A stretch of DNA of 64,000 bases from Paramecium sonneborni (GCA_905182985.1 CAJJDN010000043.1:348112-412111); one strand, 5' to 3'. Shown: positions 36,540-50,700, numbered from the stretch's first letter. The notes: generated from the letters alone by a model not told the origin. Program-made: numbers and translations.

Positions 36540-39071
36540 TCATTTTTTGTAATATTCAGATGCCTAAACATACATTTTAGCAAATCTAGCTGAAGGAGTT
36601 TTTTGATTTATTATTACTTAAGTTTTATCACCACAGTTTGAAATCTATGGTAATTCTAATCCTTTATAAAGTTTATCTTTTTATTTTGATTTCATATATA
36701 ATTTATTGGATTCTTAAATCTAATCTTCTTCAACCTTATTTATTGAATTACCTTTCCCATTTCTAATCAGTTTCATTTACTATTTATCATAAATTAAATC
36801 TTCATATTATGGTTGTAAACGTGTCTAATAGCTATCTTCAAAATTTTAAGAATTTTAAATTGATCTGTGATTTGATATAGCTTCTTATTCAATACTCTTC
36901 TATTGTGTCTCAAGTTAAAAATCTGTTTATGTTATTAATTCTACCTAAGTATATTAATTTTATTTTTTGCATATAATCTTATCATTAAAACTAGAATCAC
37001 CTTCAGTAGAATTTGCTTATCTGAAATCTACTTATATTTATTTATCATTAATATTTATTGGCAGAGTTTAGGTTTAAATATTTTCTTACACAGCTCCAAA
37101 ATATTAAGAGTGATCTTTTTATAAGATTTCTGTTTAACATTCTGTATTGCTTAAACTTATTTCATTTGTTTAGATTTAAGCATGTTATCTTTATTTTGTT
37201 TATTTTAATAAAGAAATATCCTATTGCAATTAATTAACTAATTCTAAGGCAATTGTATATTATTCATTTATTTCCTTATACTTATCAGGATAATCCTTTA
37301 TTTAACTATATTTGATTTGATGAAGTAGAAGATTTTCTTCCATTTTCTTATATTCTGTTGACAAATTTTTTTATTCCAACCGTAATAATCTTACTTATTA
37401 TTCTAATTCTTATTTTTTAATAATTTCTGAGGAGTATTTGTTTTATAATTCATTTAAATTTTGAGTTAGAGATGCAACTTATACTTCAAGAGTAGAATTA
37501 CTTGTATTTAAAATTTTAACGTTACATCTTAATTCTTCAATAGTCTCGTCCTTTTTTATTATTTAATTTTATTAGAATTTACTCTTTTCATCATTTTATT
37601 AAATTTAAAACATTTGTTTCTTTTACATATCTCTTACTTAATCTAACTATTATTTTTTTTCAGATTCAAGTTATTTTACTTAATCTTATTATCTTTTAAG
37701 ATCGAATTCTATTTTAAACTTTAATTCTTATTCAAAATCAAAATCTTTTTTTAATTCTTGATATGTTTTCATACAATCTTCATAATTTTTTATAAGTTAA
37801 TTTTTCTATATTTGTAATTAAACTACCTCTGCTGATAAAATTGATTATTTTGATCTTAATTATTGAATTTCATTCTCTTAATTTTATGCATTCTAATTAA
37901 TCTCTTAATAAATTGAATTTGTATCTTATAATTTTAATTTTAAACTTTCATTCTCTTAAGTTAATAAAATAATTTAAGTTTCATAATTTGTGATTTTTGT
38001 TAACTGTTCAAAAATTACTTATGATTTTTATTAAATTTAATTTGTTTATTCAATCTATCTTTATTATAAATGTTCATAATTATTTGTTAATTATTTATTA
38101 AGAGTATCTAATTTATTATATTATGATTAATTAATAGAGTTTTAATAATTTAATTACTATATTTAAGAATAGTCTTTTTATTTCTTTTATTCATACTCTT
38201 GACATTTATTCTCTAATTATTGATTCATATCTTTAAGTATTTTCACTTATAATTCTGAGTCAAAAGTTCTACATTTAAAATTATCTAATCTTTAATCTTT
38301 TTCACCAATCTCTATATTTAAACTTAAAATAGTTTATCTTTTAGAATCAAGTTCTTATTCCAAACTAATTATTTATTACTCTGTATTTTAAAGTTTCTAT
38401 TTTAAGGATTCGTTAAGTTAGAGTTACTAATTAAAAATACATTAGATTTGATTAATCTTAGATTCAAAACTAACTCTTTTTTTTGTTTCTTAACTAAATA
38501 ACTTATCTCTTTCTTATATTAATTCGTCATATTATACCAGTTCTGATTTCTATAAATTTAGCTTATGTTATAACAGATGTATAGTCTCATCTCTCATTTT
38601 AATCTAATTTTATAGCTCAGTTAAATCTTGGTCTTTTATTTGCATTAATGATTAAAATTAGTCATTAAGCATATTTATAGTGATCTTCTACTAACTTTAT
38701 GCTTAATCTACTTCAATAACTTGAGGTTTACACTTATCAGTCAATAGTTGAAATACTTTCCAAAGCTTACCCATTATAGATTTTTTATCAAAACTTTAAG
38801 CAATAAGCTCTTCTAAAGAATTGTATACTCCTTAAGAATAGATGAACAAACTACTGTATATTCGATCAGCTTATGTTATACCAGCAGTCTTCAAAGAAGC
38901 TTTATCTATTCCAAAGCTTTTAAGTACATTTTTATGTTCAGCTTCATCCTTTAAAACATTTTATATCCATAATTCTGGACTTGCTTTTACTTATTAAGAA
39001 TCATATTCTGATTATGTTCTTTAAGTTCGTATTGGTCTTAACTATTTTACTTTCTATTCTACAAAAGACAT
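36540..39071 (-). CDS. Long coiled-coil protein (843 aa)
   Basis: Single exon of 844 codons without any intron, unusual among its neighbours. ATG at 39071, TGA at 36540-36542. The first 110 residues form a probable small folded domain (S-P-E-L-W-I-Q-N-V-L, then F-G-I-D-K-A-S-L, I-Y-S-S-L-F-I-Y-S-Q-G). Residues about 115-680 are almost uninterrupted Gln/Glu/Asn/Lys coiled coil in which most glutamines are TAA. The C-terminal 150 residues are polar, ending A-R-F-A-K-M-Y-V-Q-A-S-E-Y-Y-K-K. The head-plus-coil layout fits a basal-body, cytoskeletal or trafficking tether protein; no specific family recognised. Confidence 0.82.
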
Positions 39072-39268
39072 ATTATATTGTTAAATATTATTATTTAAAT
39101 ATAAGAGAATGATAATTTATATATTCCACTCATTTGTTGATTATTTTACATTATATTAATTATGCCCTAATAATCTTATGTCTATCTATAGTATTATTTG
39201 AAAAGTATCTTTTGTAGAAACAACGAACTTCTAAAATGATTCTTAGCATCTAATTAAAGAAACTTATT

Positions 39269-42200
39269 TCAAATAAGATTATGAATAACACCAAAGTAAA
39301 TATTAAGGAACAAGGTCTATTTATTTATAATAAGGAATTACAGAAAAATTATTTCTATTTAAGAACTTTCAACAATATTTTAACTATATTTATATCCTAG
39401 AATTACCCAAGCTTATTTATATCCAATACTTTAAAATTAATTCACCTTAAAAGTATAAAAAATAAATCTCTACCTAATCAAATTCAAAGATCTTATCAAT
39501 AGTTGTATTTTCATAAAGTCCTTCCTCTGGATTTAGCAGTTATTAAGCCATTTGAGAAAGTAAAAAGTTATAATATTACAATCCATAGTTTAATGCACCA
39601 TTTAAATATGTATCACAATATTAGAAATTTATTACTAAAATAATATCATCAATTCATACTTTAATTTATTGTTTTACATAAATCTCCATTAAATATTTTG
39701 TCTATTTCATCGATATCTGTTTAATATAAAATAGATTATAAATCAGAATTACTATTTACATATAGATTTTAAATTTCTTAGAAATTTTAAATGTCTATAT
39801 AAGTCTCATTTAAAAAATTATAAATATAAAGTTCTTTAGAAAGAGTCAATGATAGCAATTGTGTTGTTTATTTTGTAAATTAGTTTGAAATTAATTGTGT
39901 TGACATTTGTTTATTAAATCTTAAAATGTGAATAAAGTAAAAGTAACTTAAAAATGAAATTGTAGACATAAAAAATAGATATCTTATATTCATCAACACC
40001 TAAATTTATTTTTAAAATACTTTTATTTTTCTCCATCTTTTTGACCATTCATATTATTTATACTTCTACCTCTTCAAATTACTACTTTTTTCATCTTCAT
40101 CCATTAATCTAATTATGGTTTGGTTGGTTGATTAAAAATAATCTAAAATTGATTTTCTTATTTACTATTTTATATAAGACCAGTTTGACTACAGATACAT
40201 GAAAATTACAATTTTAAATTTATATAAAATTTTAATGATTCTTCTATTTATGTTTTTTCAATATAACACAATTATTTGGCAACTTTCTAAAGATATTAAA
40301 TGTGATACTTGACTTTGTGTAATAAACTTTAGTATTTTAAATATATTGTAGATCAAATAAAATCCAAAAATTCCAGTAGATGTCATTATAATAATAAAAC
40401 ATATCCAATCTTAATTCTAATAATTTTAGGTAAGTTCATCAATCATTTAAAATATATTTCTGCTTTAATAGTTGAAAAGAAAAGGAATAAATATTGTTCG
40501 AAAGAAATCTAATTCTTAATCAAAATCATAGTACTAATCAATTTACTAAAGACTTCCAATATTAGAAGTGTATTAATTTATTAAATCAATTATATTTTAG
40601 TGGTTATCATAATTTTTTGATTTATAGATTTTCTACACAAAACTTGGTTGCTAATATAAATTTGTTATTTGACTTAATTAATCATTAAAACTCTTTTACA
40701 AATTTTGATAGAACTCAGATTTATTTATAATTTAACCTTGTAAATTATTTTCGAAATAAAAAGCATTTAGTAATTTATCATATGATTCTATCATTACATT
40801 TAGAAAATCATACTATTTCTTTGCACTTTGAAACTTTAATAATAACATATTATACCCCTAATTCATCCATAATTTAATTATTAACATTAGGTCCTTAATA
40901 TAAAACAATAAGGTTAAAAATAATTAAGAATAAAATAAAGATTCTATTTAATATTTTAAAGTAATTTAGTTTTTCATCTTATTTAGCTGGTTTATTGTTT
41001 TCTTCTTTAATAAATATATTATTTTATGTTTTAAGACTCAATGATGTTATTTTTTAAGCATTAAAATCAGATTATACTTAGTCTTCAGATATCAATGCCT
41101 TATTTGTAGTATTTCTATAAGATTCCACATCAGAATTTTAAACTAAAATATTATTCAAATATAACCATTAAGCTAAAGTAATTTTTAATAATTTTAATCA
41201 ATTTATTATTAGTAATTTTGCTATAATAATTATTAAAGATGCTGAGATTAATGATTTTAAAAAACACTCTGTCTTTATTTAACTACTTGATTTTATCTAC
41301 TAAGCACTTTAACACCCTAAATTTATATAATATAAAGAATTACTTTGGCTTTTTTATCTAAAACTTAGCTTTCTATGATATTTAGATTAGTGATTTTGAT
41401 TATTTAATATTTATCCATGATTGTATTCTTGGTAAATCTTATTGATGCTTCAATCTTAATAACAGTTTTGAGCATTCTACTAGTCATACAATACTTCTAA
41501 AAACTGGTTTCTAAATAATTGTTAAATTTATTACTAAAATGATTATATAAGGTTTCATAGTAGAATTCTTAATATTAAAACAGCTTAAAAAAAAGTACTT
41601 TTTTATCAAATTAAAGTTTTCCATGTTCATTTCTTTTTATGATTCTCTAATTTTTGTGTTTATTTGATTTAATTGTCATTTAATCTAAACCATTTATTTG
41701 TATTTCATTTTTAGCTTCATCATAATCTTCTATTAAATTTTTAATCTTTTTTGGTAATCTAAAAGTTAATTTAACGTGATCTTCATCAACAACCTTATGA
41801 AATCTTCTAAATAATTAATCTTTTTCCTCAGGCTAATCTTCATGTAAAGCATCATTTATCCATATAGGACTATCCTCTACTATTTTTGTATCATCTTCTA
41901 AAACCATACTTACTAAATCTTATGTTTATTATTGCACCACATACTAATTTTTATAATTAGTTGGAACTATTGTGATTTTTCTATTTGTAAATTTAGCATC
42001 AATTATTGAATCTTAATTTTCTTCATTTTTAGTTCTTTTCAATTTAAACAATTAAAGATCATCTTCTGTCAAAAATTAGGAAAAATACGAATATTTTAAT
42101 AATTTTGGACATAATAAAAATAAACATAAACCAGGCTAAAAGAATTCTGCTATTTATTCTGATACGCAATCAATCTCCCAGTCATTATTAACTAGAATAT

Positions 42201-44503
42201 AACTGATACTTTATTATCTATATATAGGTCTGATCATACATATATATTCTATTTATGTAAGAGGACTTAAATGCCATTTCAAATATTTTTTACATGGCAT
42301 AAGATACTTTTCATTATTTAAAGCCAAAACTTTTCTTTTCTTGTAAAATGATTTGCTTTTACCTGTTTAAACAAATTGTTCAATACCAAATTAATGATTT
42401 CTAATAATGGTTTAAGGTAATAATTGGTTTATATTAGTATATTGTTAGAATCCAAAAATTTCATAAGTAGATTCGCTGATATTCACTATTTGTCCAGATT
42501 AAGTAGTGTGAAAAATTGCTGATGTGTAATTGAAGGGTTTTGAATAGGAAAATTAATCAATTTAATTTTAATTGTCTGATCCTGAATCTTCATCAACAGG
42601 CTATTGTTACATGTTCTGAGAATCACAATATTCTAACATTGATTATTTAATTTTTTTGTTTAGGACATACAAATGATACCAATTATATAGAAATTACCAT
42701 TTTGGTCTTCTAATCAAAAAATTCTTAACTATTTATTTATCTCTATTAATTATTTTGTGTTTAATTATTTGATTCCACAAATCATCAGATTTAGAAATTG
42801 TTAATATTATTTATTCATTTAAATTCCATAGATCCTCTTCATAAATAATCTTTTATTTGACTTACCTCCAAAATTTTATGCTAAAATCAAGAAAATTTAG
42901 AATGTTCATTTCTATTGACTTAATTAATTATTCCATTTTAATAACATATTCAAAATCTGATTCATTTTAATAACTTAAACTATTATCATCAATAATTTCA
43001 TTTTAAAATTAAAGTTCTATTTTGCATAAATCAAACTATTGTAATATATTCATTTTGTAGTTCCGTATTAATTTGATTTAAATATTTGATTAAACTTAAT
43101 TGTTCATTTAATAATAAAGAAATACAGCATAGTTAATTCTAATATTAACATCTTAAGGATGATGAAATAAATAGATTTCAAACCATGTTTTAATTAGATA
43201 TTTCAAATATAATCTTTTTTATCTTAACATAGAAAATTAAGAATTTTTAATATCTTTATGTTTTTTTGGATCATACAAGAATCTCATCATACAAAAGCAT
43301 CTTTCTCTTTTATCTTTAGGGCAAATGTTAGAAAAATGTTGATAGAGAATTCCTAAATAAAATGAATCAGCTTCACCAAATTCATGGAAAATGTTTATCT
43401 CTTTTGTAATAGACTTTAGATTATCAATTTTTTAAGTTATATTATTTTCTGTTAGAGCTGATTTACAAAGATGCTATATTTACTGGTTGAAATAAAATTA
43501 ATAAAAAATCCAAATGATTGAAATCACACTCAATAAACTTGTAAAAATAAAATTATCACTTTTAGTAATGTTAAAATGAATAGAGATAGAATTTATAGCT
43601 AATCCTATGGAAATGCCAAATAATGAAAATGTGAATATTTTAAAAACTTATCTTACTTTATGATTTGCAATAAACAACTTAAAATCATTCATTTTAAATA
43701 AATAACATCCTAAACATGTTGATAGAAATAAATAAATTAAAAATGTAACCTATAATAAATTAAATATTTACATGAAATTCCTAGTTCATTTTTGGAAATG
43801 CTAATAATATATTAAGTAGAATTCTAAAAACTTCTAAATAGAATAAAATAAATCTTGATCCACAAGAGAGTGTATCTTTCTTAATGCTATGATGATTAAT
43901 GAAAAATAATATCAATATAATTTGAAAAATAAATCTCACCAATAAAAAGCAACTTGCTATAATCTACTAAATTTAATCACTTATTATAATATTTAAGCAA
44001 TAATTATTATTAGAACAGTAAGCAATATTTAAATAAACTAGCTAAGTAGGTTAACAAGTTATCCATTGATCTATTAATAAAAGTTAGGTTAACATCTAAA
44101 TTATGAATAATTTAAAACTTTAGCACTGGACTAATCAATTAAATTCTTCTTATTTTGATATTTCACCTAAAAGTAGCAAATTCCATAAAGAATATAAGTC
44201 ACTAAACTTTAAGTTGATAACCACCAATAAAATATTTATATCATTATCTCATTTTCTTAAATTACACTATTAACATCTAAATATTTGATTAGATTGATGA
44301 TTTGAGAAGATTACGAAAATTATATATTTGGATATTGATAAGTGATGATTAAGTAATATCTAGTATTCTAAAGAAAAATAGTACTTTGAAAATATTGCAC
44401 TGATTAATTGACAAAAAGTTATTGTAATTAGCAGCACTGAATAAAAATAAGAAGGACGCTTAAGTTTACCCAGATTAAAATTTACTAGCAAGTGCTCCAT
44501 CAT
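39269..44503 (-). CDS. Large multi-TM PAS-domain protein, tiny macrocysts (Tmc)-like ciliate family
   Basis: About 5.2 kb with many short introns; I checked the frame in pieces, so the ends are approximate. ATG pair at 44503/44500; TGA at 39269-39271. The N-terminus is hydrophobic (S-V-L-L-I-T-I-T-F-C-Q-L) with several helices. Near 42300-42550 a PAS-like unit is visible (A-I-F-H-T-T-Q-S-G-Q-I-V-N-I, F-G-F, R-N-H-Q-F-G-I-E-Q-F). Near 41650-42000 lies an acidic linker. The 3' part has further helices and N-Y-G-L-Q-Y-Y-N-F-L-L-S-Q-M, which in my memory is typical of the large Paramecium proteins annotated as tiny-macrocysts-like. These are presumed membrane sensors. An alternative TGA lies at 39130-39132 if the last intron is not used. 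Confidence 0.7.
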
Positions 44504-45472
44504 TTTAATTTAAATAAATGTATTATATGAAATGCATTATTAAATGAATCAAATAGTTTAAAGATAAAATATATATATTTATCCATCCCTTAGAATGTTA
44601 TCAAAATTATGTCTTATGACTTCTAAATTAGACTGCCATTTTTTTTTAAATATATTGGACAAATTAAGGTTATAAATATATTTGCTAAATTAATCTTCCG
44701 TCATTGTTATTGGATTTTTTCAAGAAAATTTTTCATTAACAACTCTCCTTATATATTTCTTTCATTTTAGGCAAATATTATTAAAGAATTGCATAAATTT
44801 GTTTTTCTTCAAATAAGTTTAAAAAACTAACTTTATATATCTGAAATTCATGTACTTATAGAGAGAAAAGACAAATAATAGTTTTGCAAATTGATTTTTC
44901 AATATTTCTATAATTACAATATTAATACAGGTTTAATTAATTCAGGTATAAAATAAAAGGAAATATTATTTATTTACTTTTATTATTTGAATACCCTTTT
45001 AAAAATTCATAGAAAGTTTAAGAAAATCGAAAATGAAATGGGATTAAAATAATCAATCAAAAATATGAGAAATAAGTATTTTAAATTTTATTTGAATTAA
45101 TTTTGGTCATTATAAATTAGATGTGATTGTAAAATTATATAGTTAAAATAATCACAATTCAATTAATTAAAGTCGAGGGATGTGAACACTCAAAATAGAT
45201 ATAAAATAATTATTTATATATGTATTTCAATAATTTGATAAAATTCATATTTTTAATTCATTAGGAAGAATAAAAATTATTCCAGTAAAAAAAATTCACT
45301 CAAAATAAACATGAATCTTTGAATCAAATGTAAAAATCATCATAATACAAGATAAAAGGCATTTGATTTTTCAAGTTTTTACCTAATTTTAGGAAATCTT
45401 CTCAATTAAATTCATAAGTATTCTATATATACTTTTAAATACTTAGATTTATGCATTAAAAAATATATTGAC
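44504..45472. other. AT-rich intergenic stretch of about 970 bp
   Basis: Between the start of the PAS-domain gene and the end of the next minus-strand gene. No frame with coding composition and no structural RNA pattern seen; it should include the promoter of the PAS-domain gene. Confidence 0.5.
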
Positions 45473-46127
45473 TCATTATGACTCATTATCATTGATTGCA
45501 AAAAGATATTTAATATCTTTTTTATTAATTTTAATTGATAATTCTTATTTAAGATAAGGTATTTCAAAATTAAAAGTTTTTTTGAGATAGTCATAAAAAA
45601 ACTTTTCATCTTTCGTTTATAATATATGATAAAGCAGATGATAATATGCATTTTAAGAACTTAAGTGTAGTACATATCCAACTTTTTAAATTAATAAAAA
45701 ATGCAAAAAGTTTCCCTTATTCATTTGATTAAGCTTTCTTTTGACTTTGGGATCAATTCTGCTTGAACTAAGAGTTAAGATTGTTTGATTGGGTTGTGAA
45801 TTTAATGAATAAATTTTTGATATTCCATTAATGGATTGAAGTAAATGTTTTTCTTGTCTTGTAGATTGTTATTGATTTTGTTTATTAATAGATCTTAAGA
45901 AATGATTATTTAGATTGACTCAAAGATGTAAGATTACCTTTAGTTTTGTGAATAATATGATGATGATCAGAAAGTTAAGGAGTGAATTAATTGATTGGAT
46001 TATAAGTTTGAGATTAAACAATAATAGGAAACAAGGTAGAGATAAAGTAATTCGTGATTTTTTTAGTATGATTGAATGTATTTTTATATTGTTAACTGAG
46101 TTTTTGGATGTCTTGTAATGTTTTCAT
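45473..46127 (-). CDS. Hypothetical protein (211 aa)
   Basis: Two exons joined by a 19-nt GT...GAG intron restore a 212-codon frame from ATG 46127 to TGA 45473-45475. The N-terminus is Thr/Asn/His-rich. The C-terminal 90 residues look folded (F-L-H-F-L-L-I-Q-K-V-G-Y-V, then F-F-Y-D-Y-L-K-K-T-F-N-F-E-I-P-Y-L). All three frames are fairly open here, so the splice choice is uncertain, though the C-terminal part is convincing as coding. Its ATG is only 11 bp from that of the divergent CK1-like gene. No family recognised. Confidence 0.5.
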
Positions 46128-46138
46128 TTGATTAATAA

Positions 46139-47503
46139 ATGAGTGAAACAAAATCAAAGGAAAGTTAACAAAAATAGAATTTAGTAATTATAGATGGATA
46201 ATATGCTTTAAAAAGTTGCATTTATAGAGGAAGAACTCATAATTTATATTTGGGTAAGATAATGTAATATATATATTGACAGCGATAAACAAATAGCATC
46301 CAGGAAATTACTTCGTTGTGCGATTAGTAATGTAAATAATGGTTTAAATTTATTGTTAGTTCATTAACGTGATAGGCTAACACAAACATAGATAGTATCT
46401 AGGATGAAGAGAAACTCCTGAAGAAATTGAATATTGGTATAAAAAGTAAGTTATTAATTTAAGTGACATTCATGCCAACAATATTGGCTTCAGGAGATGT
46501 GAGACTATAAAATACAAACTACTATTATTAAGTATTTGACAAATACGGACCAAGTTTGAAATTATGCTTTCAATTTGCAAATAAGAACTTTACTTTAGGG
46601 ACAATTTGTATGATAGGAATATAAATGGTAAAATTCCTAAATTATTCATAGTTAAATATTTTGGAGAAGATGCATAATTAATTTATTGTGCATCGTAATT
46701 TAAAACCTAAGAAAATATTAACATTACCAGCCAAAAATGAATTTGTCTTGATCGACTTTCAACATTGTGTTAAATTCAAGCATAAGAATGGCAAATATAT
46801 AGGTCAAGGATCAAAATTTTCTAGTTAAACATAGTTAACGAAATTTTCAAGTTTGAATCAACATTTAGGATTGAGTATTTAGAAGTGTTGATTATGATTT
46901 AAGCTGCTTCTCCAAAAGATGACTTAGAATCTTTAGGATTTATTCTAATGTACTTTTTAAAGAGAGGAGACATGTTTAGAGTAAAAGAGGGGGGATCTAA
47001 AAGTAAACAAATGGAAGAATAAAAGTTGCGAATGATTCCAGAAAAGTTTTGTAAGGATATGCCAATAGAATTTCTTTAATATTTTCAATTTATAAGATCA
47101 ACAAATGCTTAGTAATATCCTTTAAGTGATTATGACTTTTTAAAAAAGTTATTTAGAAATATACTTTAATAACTGAATTTGAATGAGAAAGAATTCTAAT
47201 ATGATTGGGTATAGTAATAATAAAATAATGATTTAGTTAAAAAAAATGAATATATAATGTTAAAATAATTCATAACCAAAGGAAGATGGATAAACAAAGA
47301 TAGTTGTTCATGAACCATAGAAATTAGAAGGAATTTAAGAGGAAGTATAAACAGAATTAGAAAGAAGTTCTTTCAAAAGAGATTGTAATCATAAATAATC
47401 AACATTGTGTATAAATGATGAAGAGGATACACAATTTGAAAGTGTTAGTAATAAAATGTTATGCCTTCCAAATATGTACGATTTGATAAAACTAAAAAAT
47501 TGA
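46139..47503 (+). CDS. CK1 (casein kinase 1) family pseudokinase
   Basis: Five introns of 29, 34, 24, 29 and 28 nt give 407 codons (406 aa), ending at TGA 47501-47503. The fold follows CK1: I-Y-R-G-R...Y-L-A-I-N-K-Q, F-M-P-T-I-L-A-S-G, F-D-K-Y-G-P-S-L, H-L-G-L-T-A-A-S-P-K-D-D-L-E-S-L-G-F-I-L-M-Y-F-L, and F-Q-Y-D-W near the end of the kinase domain. The ATP-binding lysine position reads V-V-R-L (46315-46326), the catalytic loop V-H-R-N-L-K-P instead of H-R-D, and the metal site D-F-Q instead of D-F-G. With three catalytic motifs altered it should be inactive and act as a scaffold or regulator. A tail of about 90 residues, Glu/Gln-rich, follows the kinase fold. Confidence 0.85.
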
Positions 47504-47549
47504 TAGAACTTTATGTTTTTGATATAATATACTTGAAAATAATCAATTC

Positions 47550-49382
47550 TCAGAATTCAGCACTACCATGATATCTTGGGAAAGGAATAACATCTCTAAT
47601 ATTTTCAACACCTGTAACCATCATTACTAATCTTTCAAATCCTAATCCAAATCCACAGTGAGGTACTGTACCATATCTAAATTATATAATAAGTTGAATT
47701 ACTTTCTTAAATCCATATAAGGTCCATAATCTTCTAAATTTAATCCACATTCTTTAATTCTTTATGCCAATACATCATATCTTTCTTCTCTTTATGATCC
47801 ACCTATTAATTCACCAACTTAAGGAATCAACATATCCATAGCTCTAACACATTTTCCATCTAAATATTATCTTAATTCATATACCATCAGTAACCTTCAT
47901 ATAAAAAGCTTTAATTTCTTTAGGATAATCATATAAGAATACTGGTCTCTAAAATACCTTCTCAGCTATAAATCTCTCATGTTCACTATTTAAATCCATT
48001 CCCCATTTTATATCACTATTTTCAAACTTTGCTCCAGCCTTTTATGCTTTCAATAATATATCAATTCCTTATGTGTAAGAACATCTTATGAAATCTTTAC
48101 TCACAATATCTTTTAAATAATTTATCAATCCAGGTTTAACTCTTTAATCCAAAAATTAAAGATCATCCATATTATTTTACAAAATGTAATTTATACAGAA
48201 TTTAACATATCCTTCTGCTGCTTCCATATTATCAAATAAATCAGCAAATGCAAATTCTGGTTCAATCATCCAAAATTCTGCTAAATGTCTATGAGTATGA
48301 GCTTTCTCTGCTCTAAATGTTGGACCAAATGTATATACATTTGACATACTTATACAAAAATGCTATAATATAATAAATAATATTACTTCCACTTATAATT
48401 AACCTGAAACTGTTAGATTTACTTCTTTCTTAAAGAAATCCTATGTTGTGTCTACTTTTCCATTCACTTAAGGAATTTTCTTTATATCATTATCAAAAAT
48501 AGTTGATATTCTAAACATTTCTCCAGCACCTTCACAATCACTTCCTGTTATTATTGGAGTATGAATATATAAACATCCATTATTCTAAAAAAATACATGA
48601 GTAGAATATGCTAAATTATTTCTAATTCTTGTGACTGCACTAAAGAAATTACCTCTTGGTCTTAAATGAGCTTTCTATCTTAAAGTCTCAGGTTTCTAAA
48701 ATCCTTTTGCCATTGGATATTCCTCTGGATCAGCCTATCCTAATATCACTACTTCATGTTTTGTAGGATCAGATACAAGCATTTCTATCAATTGTCCTTT
48801 TGCAGGACTCTTCACAATATTTCCTGTAACTTTTAAAGAAAAACCTGTATTTGTTTTAGCAATCTACTCAAAATTCTCTAGTTTATCTTCAACTACAATC
48901 TAAAGACCACCAAAACTTGTTCCATCATTCAATTCAATAAAACAAAGGTTTTTTTAATCTCTCACTGTTCTTGCCCAACCTGCTACTGTCAATGTCTAAC
49001 CTATATATCTGAAAATTTTAATAAATATTCTTACCCCTCACCTGCATTAAGTAATTCTTATATTCTATATATTGATCCAACATTATATTTTGGTAAATGT
49101 TTCTTATAAAGTTCTTAGGGCAAATCCCAAGTGCGTGGAAGTTTATTTAATCTCTTGCTGACATCAAATTGTGGCACATCTACCTAAATTAAATTATTAT
49201 TGATAATGCACTTTGAAACCAGCTGGCAATGGTGGAACATTTATTGGCTTCTCAATGTCACCGAACAATTTATCTTCTTTCTTGGCTTATTTTGGTACAC
49301 CTGCTGCTTATTGTTTTACTACATTAGTCATAGTTTTCACTCTTGTGAACAATTCATCTGATTCTAAGAATTAGTATTACAT
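47550..49382 (-). CDS. Asparaginyl-tRNA synthetase, cytosolic (class IIb)
   Basis: Charges tRNA-Asn with asparagine. 567 aa after five introns of 24-28 nt, all ending TAG or CAG. An N-terminal extension of about 110 residues precedes the OB-fold anticodon-binding domain ([19 protein letters not shown]). The class II core follows: [16 protein letters not shown], motif 2 around [29 protein letters not shown], and motif 3 [12 protein letters not shown] chose the ATG at 49382 because the frame stays open upstream of the ATG at 49331; either is possible. Convergent with the CK1-like gene, 46 bp apart. Confidence 0.95.
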
Positions 49383-49574
49383 CTTATGATATTTCTAATT
49401 TAAATCATTTTTTCATTGGATTCATATATTCATACACCACATTCATTATTAATATATTTATAAAGATATAATATTAAACTACATATGCTATTATTTATAT
49501 TCTTCGTTTCATTCACAATTACTATTCTTTTCTATTTTTATTTAATAAATTCTTCATTATTTATATTAAAAAAA

Positions 49575-50700
49575 ATGCATCAAGAAAATGATGAATATGA
49601 TATCCCAAGCGAATAATAAATTTATTCATCTTTCTAGTCAGATCATGACATTAGCAAGCTTAACTTCCTTGCCAATTTTAAAGGCTCTTATGAAAACTAA
49701 CATATTTGTTATGTAATTAGGTAATTTAAATAAAATAGTTGGCTAAGTACTTTATAGAATTAGATTTCAAACGAACAGAGCCATCGTAAATTAATACATA
49801 TGCACATTGTCTTTATAAACTTGGTTGTGAATTAAAAAATAAAAATCCTAATCTAATAACTAAAATTCTTTATAATTTAAGAAATGTATTTCTAAATATT
49901 ATTTTATTTAGATTTTAGAACAAATACAATTTATTAGTGAGTTTCATATTGCCTTTTTGTAATCATGCATAATTACCTATAATTATAAACTTGGTTATTA
50001 ATTTATCAAATCTAAAATATTTATATAAGGAGGTTTTGAAAAGAAAAATAATTTATTTGTTGAGTATTTTTATTTTTCTGGTTTGATTGCCTAAGCATAA
50101 CAAGTATAAAAATTGAGTTATTGTAGGATTTTGATGAGGCTTTAAGATGCTATAAACTTGCTAATAAATTTAACCCAATAAATAATTTCTCCTCAGAGGC
50201 TCAGAAAATGGAATCTTTGCTATGTTTTAGATTGGGTTAGGAATTAAGAAATTGGTCAAATCCTGCAAGTCAATTTTTAGTATATGAATTGTCTAATTTT
50301 CTCTAATAAAATAAAGATTTTAAATAATTTGAAGATAAAAGTATAGATAAAAACTTATATTAATAAGATTAAGATGTTAAAGTATATTAAAAATTTTTCA
50401 CATATATAGATTTGTGTAAAGGAATGGTCATAATCAGCAGAGCTATATTAATTTTTATAAAATGAATAAGAAATTCATTCAAAAGTATCCTTTGATTTCA
50501 TCCTTAATCATTTAAAAGTGTAAGATCAAGAAATTCTTATTGAATTTTTGTTATAAATCAATAAAATTCATAACATGTTTTTAATTAACGAAGAGAGACG
50601 TTACATTGAATTTAAATATAACAATTTAACCTATTAACAAATTAATAGTAAATTGGAATAAAGATATAATTTGCTTAAAGCGTTAGCAAACATAAAGTGA
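49575..50700 (+). CDS. Hypothetical helical protein
   Basis: 338 codons (337 aa) with four introns (26, 26, 32 and 28 nt; the 32-nt one ends GAG). ATG at 49575, TGA at 50698-50700. Segments such as F-D-E-A-L-R-C-Y-K-L-A-N-K-F-N-P and Q-S-A-E-L-Y-Q-F-L-Q-N-E look like helical repeat (TPR-like) units, and the C-terminus is helical (L-I-E-F-L-L-Q-I-N-K-I). The layout weakly recalls SPO22/ZIP4 meiotic TPR proteins, but there is no decisive motif. The middle splice is the least certain part. Confidence 0.55.

Noticed and set aside
36540..39071. CRISPR-like or satellite repeat suggested by recurrent TAA-rich motifs
   Set aside because: The periodicity comes from Gln/Glu heptads of a coiled coil; there are no fixed-length repeats.
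45915..46118. Plus-strand 67-aa ORF
   Set aside because: Antisense to the first exon of the minus-strand gene 45473-46127, which has better amino-acid composition.
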